Positions 9,178-18,268 are shown, counted from the stretch's first letter. The stretch: 64,000 nt of DNA from an uncultured Bacteroidota bacterium (GCA_903891085.1 CAITDJ010000124.1:1-64000); one strand, 5' to 3'. Numbers and translations are program-made. Notes: generated by a model not told the origin, from the sequence alone.

Positions 9178-10736
9178 TGAAAATCAAATCAATAAATCTG
9201 TTTGTTGTTGCGTTTTCAATGGTATGGTGTTTCTCGGTTACCGGACAACAACTGCCCGAAAAAGTTAGCATGACCAAGGCAGCGCTGAAAGATAAAATCA
9301 AAGGCGGATGGGCCGGCCAAACCATTGGCTGCACTTTTGGCGGACCGACCGAATTTAAATTCAAAGGAACGATGATTCAGCAATACCAGCCTATGGTTTG
9401 GTACGATGATTATATCAAAGAAACTTATGTTTTTGATCCGGGATTGTATGATGATGTGTATCTCGATTTCACCTTTGTTGAGGTGCTCGAAAGAGTCGGT
9501 CTGGATGCTCCGGCCGATTCCTTTGCCGTTTCGTTTGCACGTGATGATTACAAACTCTGGCATGCCAATCAGGCCGCGCGTTACAATATCCTGAACGGTA
9601 TCATGCCACCGGCATCGGGCTTTTGGATGAATAATCCACATGCCGATGATATCGATTTCCAGATTGAAGCCGATTTTGCCGGCATGATGTCGCCGGGCAT
9701 GATCAATACATCGTCAGAAATCTGCGACCGCACCGGCCATATCATGAACTATGGTGATGGCTGGTATGGAGGCGTTTTCATGGCAGCCATGTATGCCACA
9801 GCCTTCGTTTCAAACGATATTGATTTTATCGTCACACAGGGCTTGAAACCGATTCCTGAACAAAGTAAATTTTACCAGGCCATTCAGGATGTGATCGCCT
9901 GGCACATACAATATCCCAACGACTGGAAACAATGCTGGTTCGAGTTTGAGAAAAAACACACTTCCGAAAAAGGTTGCCCCGAAGGCGTTTTTAACGCTTT
10001 CAACATCGATGCGAGTGTGAATGCAGCCTATGTGGTTATCGGATTGTTATACGGCCAAAGTGACTTTTATAAAACCATGGATATTTCAACACGTTGCGGA
10101 CAGGATTCAGATTGCAATCCGGCCACGGCAGCTGGTATTCTGGGTGTTATGCTAGGTTACGATAATATTCCGGATTTCTGGAAACCGGCCATTGAAAAAG
10201 TAGAAAGCCTGAAATTTCCGTATTCGGAACTTACGTTGAACCAGGTTTATGATCTGAGTTACAAACATGCTGTGCAACTTATCAATCAACAAGGTGGTGA
10301 GATAATGGATGATATGATTACGATCAACGTTCAGAAGCCCGAAAAACTTCGCTTTGAACAATCGTTCGAAGGTATTTTTCCAACCCGCGAACTGCTGGTT
10401 CGCACCGATCATCTTGATAACAATATCGTGATCGATTTCAATGGCACCGGCATCGTTGTGCTGGGAAATGTTAAAAGCGTGTGCAGCATTGCAAAAAGCG
10501 ATTATGTTGCGCAGCTTGAGGTGTATATCGATGGAGTGAAGACGGCACAATTCCCAATGCCGTACGATTATATTGTACGTAAATACGACATCTACCACAA
10601 TTACCAGATTCCGAAAGGAAATCACCATCTCGAAGTGAAATGGGTGAATCAGAACCCCGATTTCAGGATCTATTTCAGATCGTTTGTGGTGTATGATAAT
10701 GAGCCTGCGAAATCAATTGATCCTGAAATAAAGTAA
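9177..10736 (+). CDS. Exported ADP-ribosylglycohydrolase-fold protein, variant metal motif (paralogue)
   Basis: 519 aa with a signal peptide cleaved near VTGQQ. Same architecture as the upstream paralogue: KIKGGWAGQTIG start of the fold, first acidic motif DDVYLD at 92-97, C-terminal motif QDSDCNPAT (Asp310, Asp312), then a beta-rich C-terminal domain from about residue 395. It lacks a lipobox Cys, so it is probably soluble periplasmic where its sister is lipid-anchored. This suggests the pair act in different places on the same or related substrates. The start ATG overlaps the previous stop, and the next gene starts 5 bp after its own stop. Confidence 0.8.
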   Translation: MKIKSINLFVVAFSMVWCFSVTGQQLPEKVSMTKAALKDKIKGGWAGQTIGCTFGGPTEFKFKGTMIQQYQPMVWYDDYIKETYVFDPGLYDDVYLDFTFVEVLERVGLDAPADSFAVSFARDDYKLWHANQAARYNILNGIMPPASGFWMNNPHADDIDFQIEADFAGMMSPGMINTSSEICDRTGHIMNYGDGWYGGVFMAAMYATAFVSNDIDFIVTQGLKPIPEQSKFYQAIQDVIAWHIQYPNDWKQCWFEFEKKHTSEKGCPEGVFNAFNIDASVNAAYVVIGLLYGQSDFYKTMDISTRCGQDSDCNPATAAGILGVMLGYDNIPDFWKPAIEKVESLKFPYSELTLNQVYDLSYKHAVQLINQQGGEIMDDMITINVQKPEKLRFEQSFEGIFPTRELLVRTDHLDNNIVIDFNGTGIVVLGNVKSVCSIAKSDYVAQLEVYIDGVKTAQFPMPYDYIVRKYDIYHNYQIPKGNHHLEVKWVNQNPDFRIYFRSFVVYDNEPAKSIDPEIK

Positions 10737-10741
10737 AGGAA

Positions 10742-12358
10742 ATGAGTATTCAGTCAACAGCTTACATTCGGTTGGTCCTCACATTGCTGGGTGGATGGCT
10801 TCTTGTTTCAGTACTGGCTTCCTGTAAAAAAGATCCGCCAAAAGTGGATGATCCATTGCCTTTTGTACGTCTGTTGAAAGACCAGCAGTTTAAAAGCAAT
10901 ATCTTGAAACGCAATATTGATTATGCTGTTTTGCTCCCTGTTGAATATGAAAAATCAACCGATTCGTTTCCGGTGGTTTATCTGTTACATGGTTTTGGTG
11001 ATAACGAAACAGCCTGGATTACAGGCGGATTGATCCAATATTATACCGATCAGAATGCTGCATCCACTGTCCCGATGATTTATGTGATGCCTGTTGGTTT
11101 CAATTCCTATTATGTGAATAAATACAATGGCCAGTTTCCGTATATGGATATGTTTGTGGATGAGCTGGTTCCGTTAGTTGATTCGCTCTTCAGAACAAAA
11201 CCTGATCCGAATCATCGCGCCGTGATGGGCTATTCGATGGGCGGTTATGGCGCCATGATCATGCCGGTGAAAAACCCTGATGTTTTTAAAACAGGTATTG
11301 CATTGAGCATGTCGTTCCGTACGAATGAACAATATCTCGGAGAGCCGCAGAGTGTGTTCGATTACCAATGGGGACCAATTTTTGGTGGTTCAGGAATGAG
11401 CGGAGAAGCGCGATTTACGGATTATTACAAACATTACAGCCCTTTTCAGTTCCTGCAAAACCCTGATGATCAGTCGATGAACGGACTGAATCTGTTTTTC
11501 GATTGTGGCGATGATGAGGAGAGTCTTTCAGAAACCAACAATTTGTTGCATAGTATGTTGCGCGACCGATCGATACAGCATGAATACCGGATGCGAAGTG
11601 GTTATCACGGCTGGGATTACTGGAAAAAATCGCTGCCCGAAGCCTTGAAATACATCAGTTATGCGGTGCAACAGAAACCATATCCGATTGAAAACGACCG
11701 CATCGATTATGGCGTAGAAATTTCGTCTGACAAAATTTTACTGCATCAGGTTGAGGCATCTGAGCAGATTTATCGTGTTGTGTTACCACCTGATTATGGC
11801 ACGACTACAATCGACTATCCGGTGATTCTGGTGTTTCACGAAGAAGAAATAAATGTTCCGCCGCTGGCATCCAATAAAATACTGAGTTTATTGAACAATC
11901 AGATCATAGCCGCAAAACTACCTGCTTCCATCGTTGTAGAGGTACCTGTTGGAACCGAACAAGTTGATTTTGAGTTGATACAAAATATAATCAGCCAGTT
12001 TGACAACGAGTACCGAACAAGTGACAAGCGCGATGAATGGATTGCTATCGGGAACAATAGCGGTGGCAGACCGGCGTTTGATCTGGTATCGCTGCATTCC
12101 GAAAAAATTCACGCCTGTTTGCTTTTTGATGCACTGCTTCCCGAAAATCCTGAAGTAACTGACACTTCACTCACTTATTATCTTGATATCACCGACGAAG
12201 GTTTGCATTACAAAAGTAACAATGAACTTTATCTGAACCTGAGGAAAAATGAAGTACCTTACGAATACCGTGTTCGTCAGGGTTTGGCAAGCGATAACGA
12301 TTTCCTGAATGGCATTTTTGAAGCCATCAGTTTTATAAACAAAAACCTGAAAAGCTAA
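10742..12358 (+). CDS. Tandem-domain alpha/beta-hydrolase esterase lipoprotein
   Basis: 538-aa lipoprotein; lipobox LASC with Cys28. The first half is an esterase D / CE1-like alpha/beta hydrolase. It shows VYLLHGFGDNETAW (oxyanion region), the nucleophile elbow GYSMGG with Ser165, and a likely catalytic His289 in GYHGWDYW. The second half (about 315-538) repeats the fold: it has another VILVFHEEE strand and a C-terminal YEYRVRQG segment echoing the EYRMRSGYHG of domain one. Its elbow is altered (GNNSGG, so not a canonical GxSxG), and the terminal His is missing. Domain two is therefore probably non-catalytic. The gene follows the ADP-ribosylglycohydrolase-fold genes, which suggests de-esterification of an acylated ribosyl substrate. 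Confidence 0.8.
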   Translation: MSIQSTAYIRLVLTLLGGWLLVSVLASCKKDPPKVDDPLPFVRLLKDQQFKSNILKRNIDYAVLLPVEYEKSTDSFPVVYLLHGFGDNETAWITGGLIQYYTDQNAASTVPMIYVMPVGFNSYYVNKYNGQFPYMDMFVDELVPLVDSLFRTKPDPNHRAVMGYSMGGYGAMIMPVKNPDVFKTGIALSMSFRTNEQYLGEPQSVFDYQWGPIFGGSGMSGEARFTDYYKHYSPFQFLQNPDDQSMNGLNLFFDCGDDEESLSETNNLLHSMLRDRSIQHEYRMRSGYHGWDYWKKSLPEALKYISYAVQQKPYPIENDRIDYGVEISSDKILLHQVEASEQIYRVVLPPDYGTTTIDYPVILVFHEEEINVPPLASNKILSLLNNQIIAAKLPASIVVEVPVGTEQVDFELIQNIISQFDNEYRTSDKRDEWIAIGNNSGGRPAFDLVSLHSEKIHACLLFDALLPENPEVTDTSLTYYLDITDEGLHYKSNNELYLNLRKNEVPYEYRVRQGLASDNDFLNGIFEAISFINKNLKS

Positions 12359-12359
12359 T

Positions 12360-13919
12360 ATGAAAAAGAATCTTGTTTTCGTTTTTCTTTTCCTGCTTTT
12401 CGCATGCAACAGTGCTTTCAGCCAGCTCCTTACAATGGAGAGTCTGGTGATGCCAAGTAAAATTCTGAATCAGGAGGTTCATTTTTCGGTAAGTCTGCCA
12501 AAAGATTACTATGCTGACAAGCTGCGCTATCCGGTGGTTTATATGTTACATGGATTGGGGGACGACGAAACTTCATGGCTCGAATACGGACGCATCGAAC
12601 AGATATCAGTGCAACTCACCAAAGATGACGAAATCGTTCCCATGATTTATGTGATGCCACAGGGATTCCGCTGCTATTATTCGAACAGTCACGATTCGGC
12701 TTTTATGTATCGCGATATGTTTGTGAAAGAATTCGTGCCCTATATCGACAGTATGTTTCATACAAAAGCCGATCGAAGCCAGCGGGCCGTAACAGGCTAT
12801 TCGATGGGGGGATTTGGCGCCATGATGTTGCCACTTAAAAACCCGGAGATGTTTGCCGTTTCGGTGCCCTTGAGCATGTCGGTAAGGACAGATGATCAAT
12901 ATGAAACCGAAGATGTCGGTGGCTGGGACCAGCAATGGGGTAGCATTTTTGGAGGAATGGGCAAAACCGGCGAAGACAGGATAACAGATTTCTACAAAGA
13001 GAACAGTCCTTTTTATGTGTTGAAACCGTATGCCGCACAAAGCGGTCACAAATTGTCATTTTATCTTGATAATGGCGACAAGGAAGGAACCCTGGCCAAA
13101 AGCAATGAGGCGTTGCACATACTGATGCATCAGTTGCAGATTGCACATGAATACCATGTGCGGCAGGGCGGACACAATTTTTCGTACTGGTGTTCGGCCA
13201 TGCCCAATGCCCTCCGGTTTATGAGTGATGCTTTCGAGAATAAACCCTACCGTGGTGATGTATCGCGTTTGGCAAATCTTGCACCTGTTGAGGGTATTCA
13301 ATTGCAAAAATTGTTTTTTAACGGATTGGAAAACCAGGTTTTGTTACCTGAAAATTATTTTCAATCGAATCGTCAATATCCTGTATTGTATGTGCATGGC
13401 GATTTTCAGGCTGATGAGATACAAATTGTAGCTAGATTGGTGCAGTCACAAATACAGCACAATCAGCTTCCTGAAATTGTGGTGGCTTTTGTTCCATCAC
13501 AGGATTTCGGATTGCTCAGAAAAAGCATGGATGAAACGGAAAATCAATTCAGAATTCGGAAAGGATTCCGTTTCAGGGCCTTACTCGATTACAGGGGATC
13601 AGCTTTATCCGGCTCATTGACCGAGATTAAAGAAGAAGAATTCAGGATGCTGGTATTGTCGGATGCAAAATTAGATAGAAAAGATGTGCAATTATTCACC
13701 GATAAATCAGGTGATAAGGCATTTAAGCGCACTTCGGTTTTTTTGGATGCGCCCGATCAGGGATCATCTTACGAAGGATTCGGGGAATTGCACATTGCCT
13801 TAAAGGAAAAGGAAATCAGTCATGAATACCGTGTGCGTGAAGGCAACGGCGGGTTCGACTGGTTTATACAAGGTTTGCCTGAGATTTTAAAGTTTACAGC
13901 TGAAAGTTTTCACAAATAA
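12360..13919 (+). CDS. Tandem-domain exported esterase (paralogue)
   Basis: 519 aa with a signal peptide (cleavage near NSAFSQ; Cys16 in LLFACN could alternatively be a lipobox). Domain one has VYMLHGLGDDETSW, the elbow GYSMGG with Ser148, and His272 in GGHNFSYW. This is the same esterase D / CE1-like layout as the preceding gene, with which it is clearly paralogous. Domain two (about 305-519) retains VLYVHGDFQ and the terminal EYRVREGNGG but has no recognisable nucleophile elbow. The start codon is one base after the previous stop. Like its neighbour it probably removes an acyl group from an imported or surface substrate. CE1-type feruloyl or acetyl esterase activity is possible. Confidence 0.8.
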   Translation: MKKNLVFVFLFLLFACNSAFSQLLTMESLVMPSKILNQEVHFSVSLPKDYYADKLRYPVVYMLHGLGDDETSWLEYGRIEQISVQLTKDDEIVPMIYVMPQGFRCYYSNSHDSAFMYRDMFVKEFVPYIDSMFHTKADRSQRAVTGYSMGGFGAMMLPLKNPEMFAVSVPLSMSVRTDDQYETEDVGGWDQQWGSIFGGMGKTGEDRITDFYKENSPFYVLKPYAAQSGHKLSFYLDNGDKEGTLAKSNEALHILMHQLQIAHEYHVRQGGHNFSYWCSAMPNALRFMSDAFENKPYRGDVSRLANLAPVEGIQLQKLFFNGLENQVLLPENYFQSNRQYPVLYVHGDFQADEIQIVARLVQSQIQHNQLPEIVVAFVPSQDFGLLRKSMDETENQFRIRKGFRFRALLDYRGSALSGSLTEIKEEEFRMLVLSDAKLDRKDVQLFTDKSGDKAFKRTSVFLDAPDQGSSYEGFGELHIALKEKEISHEYRVREGNGGFDWFIQGLPEILKFTAESFHK

Positions 13920-13945
13920 ATGAATATTAACTAAAATTTAAAACC

Positions 13946-14962
13946 ATGTTTATTGTAAGTAGTTACACACTGGCAGTCGTTCTCTGCTTCATCACCATGC
14001 TTTGCTGGGGATCGTGGGCCAATACCCAGAAAATCGCCGCCAAAAGCTGGCGTTTCGAGCTCTTTTATTGGGACTATGTGATCGGAATTCTTTTGTTTTC
14101 ATTGCTTATTGGTTTCACCTACGGGAGCAGTGGCACGGTTGGAATGGGTTTCGTGGAGAGTATTAGTCAGGCAAGTATGACAAGCATGATCAATCCGATT
14201 ATCGGAGGTATCATTTTTAATTTGTCGAATATTCTGCTTGTCGCCGCCATTTCCATTGCCGGAATGGCCATCGCATTTCCTGTCGGCGTAGGACTTTGTA
14301 TGGTTTTAGGTGTTCTTATCAATTATATCGCGATGCCGATGGGCGATCCGGTATTGCTGTTTACAGGTGTTGGTATTGTTGTTATCGCCATCATCCTCGA
14401 TGCACTGGCTTACAAAAAACTCACCTTGAGTGAAAAGAAAACACCTACAAAGGGAATTATCCTTTCGGTTGTGGCCGGATTTTTAATGGCCTGGTTCTTC
14501 CGTTTCGTGGCGAGTGCGATTGCCGTTGATCCTGAAAACACCGCTGCCGGAATGGCCGAGGCCGGAAAACTAACACCTTATGCAGCATTTTTCTTCTTCG
14601 TGATTGGTATCGTCATCAGTAATTTTTTATTCAATACATACCTGATGAAGAAGCCCATCGAAGGTGCCCCGGTAAATTTCAGTCAGTATTTTCAGGGAAA
14701 TATACGAAGCCATTTATCGGGAATCATCGGTGGTATGATCTGGGCTTTGGGAACCTCGCTGAGTTTATTGGCCGCTAACAAAGCCGGTTATGCCATCTCA
14801 TTCGGATTGGGTCAGGGCGCAACAATGATTGGCGCTTTCTGGGGGGTGTTTATATGGAAAGAATTCAAAGGTGCAAGCAAGTCAGTCAATCTGTTGTTAG
14901 CCTTGATGTTCCTTTTGTTTACTGCTGGTTTAGCATTGATCATCGCGGCGGGTAATAATTAA
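13946..14962 (+). CDS. GRP/RhaT-like sugar permease
   Basis: 338-aa inner-membrane protein with about ten hydrophobic segments across the DMT-type fold. The early motif CWGSWANTQK and the internal GAFWGVFIWKEF resemble the glucose/ribose porter (GRP) and RhaT-like permeases. It lies 26 bp after the last esterase and closes the operon begun by ribokinase. It is therefore the obvious inner-membrane route for the released sugar, most simply ribose. Family assignment is good. The substrate is inferred only from context. Confidence 0.82.
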   Translation: MFIVSSYTLAVVLCFITMLCWGSWANTQKIAAKSWRFELFYWDYVIGILLFSLLIGFTYGSSGTVGMGFVESISQASMTSMINPIIGGIIFNLSNILLVAAISIAGMAIAFPVGVGLCMVLGVLINYIAMPMGDPVLLFTGVGIVVIAIILDALAYKKLTLSEKKTPTKGIILSVVAGFLMAWFFRFVASAIAVDPENTAAGMAEAGKLTPYAAFFFFVIGIVISNFLFNTYLMKKPIEGAPVNFSQYFQGNIRSHLSGIIGGMIWALGTSLSLLAANKAGYAISFGLGQGATMIGAFWGVFIWKEFKGASKSVNLLLALMFLLFTAGLALIIAAGNN

Positions 14963-15011
14963 TTATTTAAGAGAAATGACAACACAAAAAATATTCGAAT
15001 ATTTAGCCGGA

Positions 15012-15080
15012 CTTTCCTCATCGTATCTTCGAGGCAGACCACTTTCCACTTCGGGCTTCCCACTTCTGTCTTCTAACTTC
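15012..15080 (+). repeat. Dispersed intergenic repeat, copy A
   Basis: A CCTCATCG...CGAGGCAG head followed by a tail of CTTCC/CACTTC words, located in the 189-bp gap after the sugar permease. The head and tail match the copy between hydG and hydF (52586-52681) in order and orientation. Copies B (20857-20919) and D (49947-49977) are related. There is no coding potential; this looks like a REP-type element or a short non-autonomous repeat. Confidence 0.6.
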
Positions 15081-15151
15081 AAAAACCCTATCACAATATA
15101 ATTAATATCAATTTAATCAACACTTTAACTAACATTTAAAATTTTAACAAA

Positions 15152-15922
15152 ATGAAAAAAGCGCTTTATTTACTGCTGTTTGTTGCCATGGCAACTGTAG
15201 CAATTTCGTCATGTAAAAAAGACAACGGCGACGACCCTATCGTTGTAGTAGTTTCTCCGATCAAATCAATGGGCGTTGTTTACCCCGACGGCGTTGAAAG
15301 GTATGATTTTACCTATGATGCAACTTCCAAAAAAATCAGCAAAATCGAGGACTACTGGAATGATGAACTCGACAAAACTCTGGTTTATGATTATTCAGTA
15401 GCCGGAAAACTTACTATTACCGGTGGTAGCGACCCCATTGTGTATGACCTCAACGCATCAGGCTATGTTTCGAAAGAAGCCTGGAGCGCAGACGAATGGG
15501 TTGCTTATGAATACAATACCGATGGTTATCTTATCAAAGTTACCGAACACTGGGGTGGTGAAGACCATTTGAAAAACGAAATCGAAATCGTAAACGGTAA
15601 TGCCATAAAACACACCACTTATGATGATGACGGTGTAACAGTTAAGAAGATCAAGACTTTCACTTTCACTACCGGCGACAACGTGAACGACATTCACCAA
15701 ACAAGTATCATAGACAACAACACCAAACCTATCGGAAATCTGTTTGGGAAACCAAGCAAAAAACTCGTTGATTATCTCGAATACTGGGATCCAAGAGAAG
15801 AGCCGATTGCAAAAAGTAGAACTACCATCACCTATGAGTTCGATACCAAAAACCGTCCGTCGAAGATCACCAGGGTAGGCGCTGACTGGCAGGAAGTTTA
15901 TACCTACACCTATGTCGAATAA
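15152..15922 (+). CDS. Lipoprotein with YD-like repeats, unknown function
   Basis: 256-aa lipoprotein; signal peptide with lipobox ISSC, Cys21. The mature part is rich in Tyr, Asp, Lys and beta-strand-forming segments of the type YDFTYD...KISKIEDYW, VYDYSVAGKL, YEYNTDGYLIKV and ITYEFDTKNRPSKI. These recall YD/RHS-like repeats found in many small Bacteroidota lipoproteins. It stands alone, 189 bp from the permease, and is followed by a terminator-like hairpin. No enzymatic motif is visible, and I do not recognise a specific function. Confidence 0.75.
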   Translation: MKKALYLLLFVAMATVAISSCKKDNGDDPIVVVVSPIKSMGVVYPDGVERYDFTYDATSKKISKIEDYWNDELDKTLVYDYSVAGKLTITGGSDPIVYDLNASGYVSKEAWSADEWVAYEYNTDGYLIKVTEHWGGEDHLKNEIEIVNGNAIKHTTYDDDGVTVKKIKTFTFTTGDNVNDIHQTSIIDNNTKPIGNLFGKPSKKLVDYLEYWDPREEPIAKSRTTITYEFDTKNRPSKITRVGADWQEVYTYTYVE

Positions 15923-15965
15923 AAAATTGGTTAAGCATGATTATTTTTTAGATTAGTGGAATGCT

Positions 15966-16011
15966 GAAAGAAAGGTCAGCCGTATTGATTGCGGCTGCCT
16001 TTCTTTTTTTT
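15966..16011 (+). terminator. Rho-independent terminator after the YD-like lipoprotein
   Basis: The stem GAAAGGTCAGCCG pairs with CGGCTGCCTTTC (one bulged base) around a short loop and is followed by TTTTTTTT. It lies about 45 bases after the lipoprotein stop, in the right orientation. Confidence 0.85.
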
Positions 16012-16184
16012 AACTATCCTTCAATCTAAAAGTTACAAACACATTAAAAATCGTTATTCGATGTTATTTGCTCTTAAATCATAAGCATGCAACATTAAAA
16101 ACGAATGCTAACTTGTCCATAAACTAAGTGTCTGAGTTAAACTTAAAATGTATTCTTTATAACAAAAAAACACCAGTCAATCCT

Positions 16185-17669
16185 ATGAAACCCATTCAAT
16201 TCAAAGGCCTTATCGGCGGAATAATTTTTCTGGTTGTGACATTACTGTTGCCTGTTCCGGAAGGAATGAGCGTTGAAGCGCGTAATGTTGGCGTTGTTGC
16301 CTTGCTCATGGCCATCTGGTGGATGACAGGTACGATTCCCATTTATGCAACAGCTTTTTTGCCGATGGTTATGTTTCCTTTACTAAAGGTGATGCCGGCC
16401 GGCGAAACGGCAATCAATTACGGCCACGATTTTGTAATCATGATGCTCACTGGTTTCTTTTTAGCCAAAGCCATCGAAAATCAAAACCTGCACAAACGGA
16501 TTGCTTTGGTGTTGATAAACAAACTGGGGACAAGCCGTCGGGTGATTTTACTGAGTATCATGATCGCAACGGCTTTCTTATCGATGTGGATTGCCAATGT
16601 TACCGCGGCTTTGCTTATGCTCCCTATCGGTCTTGCGCTGATTGCCAAGGAAGAAACGGATAACAGCAGCACGCGCAATTTTGGCGTGGCTTTGATGTTA
16701 GGTATTGCCTATTCGGCAAGTATAGGTGGCATTGGCACACTCATAGGATCACCTACCAATATGATTTTAGGCGGAGTGATGATGAAAATGTTTCCCGACG
16801 CTCCCTTAGTCAGTTTCTTCGAATGGCTCAAGATTGGATTACCCATACTGATCATCTTTTTGCCGATTACTTGGTACTATCTTACACGGTATTTCCGAAT
16901 TTCGGGAAGTATTCAGGGAAGTGATGACATGATTGCAAATGAACTCAAAGTCCTGGGTAAGATGACAAAAGGTGAAAAATGGGTGATGTTCGTGTTTGCC
17001 CTGACTACTTTTGGTTGGGTTTTTCGCGATGATATTGTCATCGATCAGTTCGTGATTCCCGGTTGGAGCACCTGGCTGAATATGGGAGGATATGTGCAGG
17101 ACAGCACGGTTGGGATGTTTTCGACTATGCTGTTGTTTCTTTTGCCAGCCGGTAATTCGAAACGATTACTCGATTGGAAATCTGCTTCTCAGGTTCCCTG
17201 GGGTGTTGGCATAATCGTGGGAGGCGGATATGCCGTTGCCGAGGGATTCAAGACCTCCGGATTAGCCGCCTGGCTTGGAAATCAGCTTACTTTCGTGAGC
17301 AGTTACCCATCGTTCGTTGTTTTGATTATCGTTGTTATTTTCATTCTGCTTTTCACCGAAATGAACTCCAACACCGCTACGGCAAATATTTTTCTACCGG
17401 TGTTGGCCAGCATGGGCCTTGCCGCGGGTATCAATCCGTTGTTGCTGATGATTCCTGCGACCATCGCAGCTTCATTTGCCTTTATCATGCCAGCGGGAAC
17501 CGGTCCCAACACAGTGATTTTCGCGAGTGAGAAACTCACCGTACCCGATATGGCCAAAGCGGGTACCGGACTAAAAATAATCACCATAATCCTGCTACCC
17601 CTGATACTTTATTACCTGATCCTCCCGATCATGGGCCTCGAACAGGGTTTGCCTGTTTGGGCAAAATAG
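16185..17669 (+). CDS. SLC13/DASS-family sodium:anion (dicarboxylate) symporter
   Basis: 494-aa inner-membrane transporter with about 11-12 hydrophobic segments. It shows the two family signature hairpins: MWIANVTAALLMLP with GTLIGSPTNMI in the first half, and NSNTATANIFLP (SNT motif) with the PAGTGPNTVIFAS segment in the second half. It likely imports di- or tricarboxylates or a related anion with sodium. I chose the ATG at 16185 over an in-frame GTG at 16128 because the extra 19 residues are polar and not family-like. It is monocistronic; its neighbours give no substrate clue. Confidence 0.88.
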   Translation: MKPIQFKGLIGGIIFLVVTLLLPVPEGMSVEARNVGVVALLMAIWWMTGTIPIYATAFLPMVMFPLLKVMPAGETAINYGHDFVIMMLTGFFLAKAIENQNLHKRIALVLINKLGTSRRVILLSIMIATAFLSMWIANVTAALLMLPIGLALIAKEETDNSSTRNFGVALMLGIAYSASIGGIGTLIGSPTNMILGGVMMKMFPDAPLVSFFEWLKIGLPILIIFLPITWYYLTRYFRISGSIQGSDDMIANELKVLGKMTKGEKWVMFVFALTTFGWVFRDDIVIDQFVIPGWSTWLNMGGYVQDSTVGMFSTMLLFLLPAGNSKRLLDWKSASQVPWGVGIIVGGGYAVAEGFKTSGLAAWLGNQLTFVSSYPSFVVLIIVVIFILLFTEMNSNTATANIFLPVLASMGLAAGINPLLLMIPATIAASFAFIMPAGTGPNTVIFASEKLTVPDMAKAGTGLKIITIILLPLILYYLILPIMGLEQGLPVWAK

Positions 17670-17803
17670 ACGGAATTGGTTTACATGATTATTGCATCCA
17701 TTTTTTTAGATTCGAAATTTGCTCCTGTAATGGCGGGTTGCTTTTTACACCACAATATAGCCTGATCGACTCATAAAATACAACTATTTTTTTTCTATAT
17801 CAT

Positions 17804-17811
17804 TATCTTTG
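17804..17811 (+). promoter_or_regulatory. TAnnTTTG box ahead of the broken T9SS gene
   Basis: TATCTTTG matches the -7 element and sits 50 bases before the ATG of the decayed reading frame at 17861. No TTTG partner is visible at the expected distance. It may be the remaining promoter of the dead gene. Confidence 0.3.
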
Positions 17812-17860
17812 GGTTTCGAATTTTGATTATTATTCAGGTACTAACCACAACCCCAAAAAG

Positions 17861-18194
17861 ATGAAAACAAAACAACGCTAACTACTTATTAGCCTGTTTT
17901 TCATGCTGTTAATACTGCAAAGCACCACACAGGGTTTATTCTCAAAGGTATTTTAACATGAGTGGGAAGGTATTCAAACCGTCGCAATATCTAAAACGTT
18001 TGATAACAATTATATCCTCGCGGGATGGACAGAACTGAATAATGCCGGAATTGCCATGAAGTTTAGTGAGGTCTGTCTGGAAAACAGAAAGAGTACTGAA
18101 GGTTTAAAACCCCGGAATTTATCATGTCCGTCTTACCACCAGCAAGGCGTATTTCGTTGGCAGATTGATTATTTCAGACTCATATATTCAGTGA
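17861..18194 (+). pseudogene. Decayed T9SS-exported protein gene
   Basis: No intact gene exists in the 640-bp gap, but three protein-like fragments remain in order. First, a signal peptide from 17861 (MKTKQR, stop, then LLISLFFMLLILQSTTQG). Second, after another stop, a propeller-type repeat, KTFDNNYILAGWTELNNAG. Third, in a shifted frame near 18106-18194, NPGIYHVRLTTSKAYFVGRL. That last fragment reads like the end of a type A T9SS sorting domain (compare SGMYIARITTSTFTKSIRL at the end of the intact gene that stops at 30852). The middle of the parent gene must have been deleted. The frame assignments are direct translation; the parent identity is inference. Confidence 0.65.
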
Positions 18195-18240
18195 TTCCAT
18201 AATATCCTTTTTATCTGAATTTCAGTCGTGTAAAACATTA

Positions 18241-18268
18241 TTTGGTTCGTTAATTTTTCTTATTTTCG
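18241..18268 (+). promoter_or_regulatory. Candidate promoter of the YeiH-like gene
   Basis: TTTG at 18241-18244 and TATTTTCG at 18261-18268 (seven of eight to TAnnTTTG) are spaced by 16 bp, about 40 bases before the ATG at 18307. Confidence 0.35.

Noticed and set aside
16128-16184. GTG start 57 bases upstream for the SLC13-type transporter
   Set aside because: The extra residues are polar and unlike the family; the ATG at 16185 begins the usual N-terminus.
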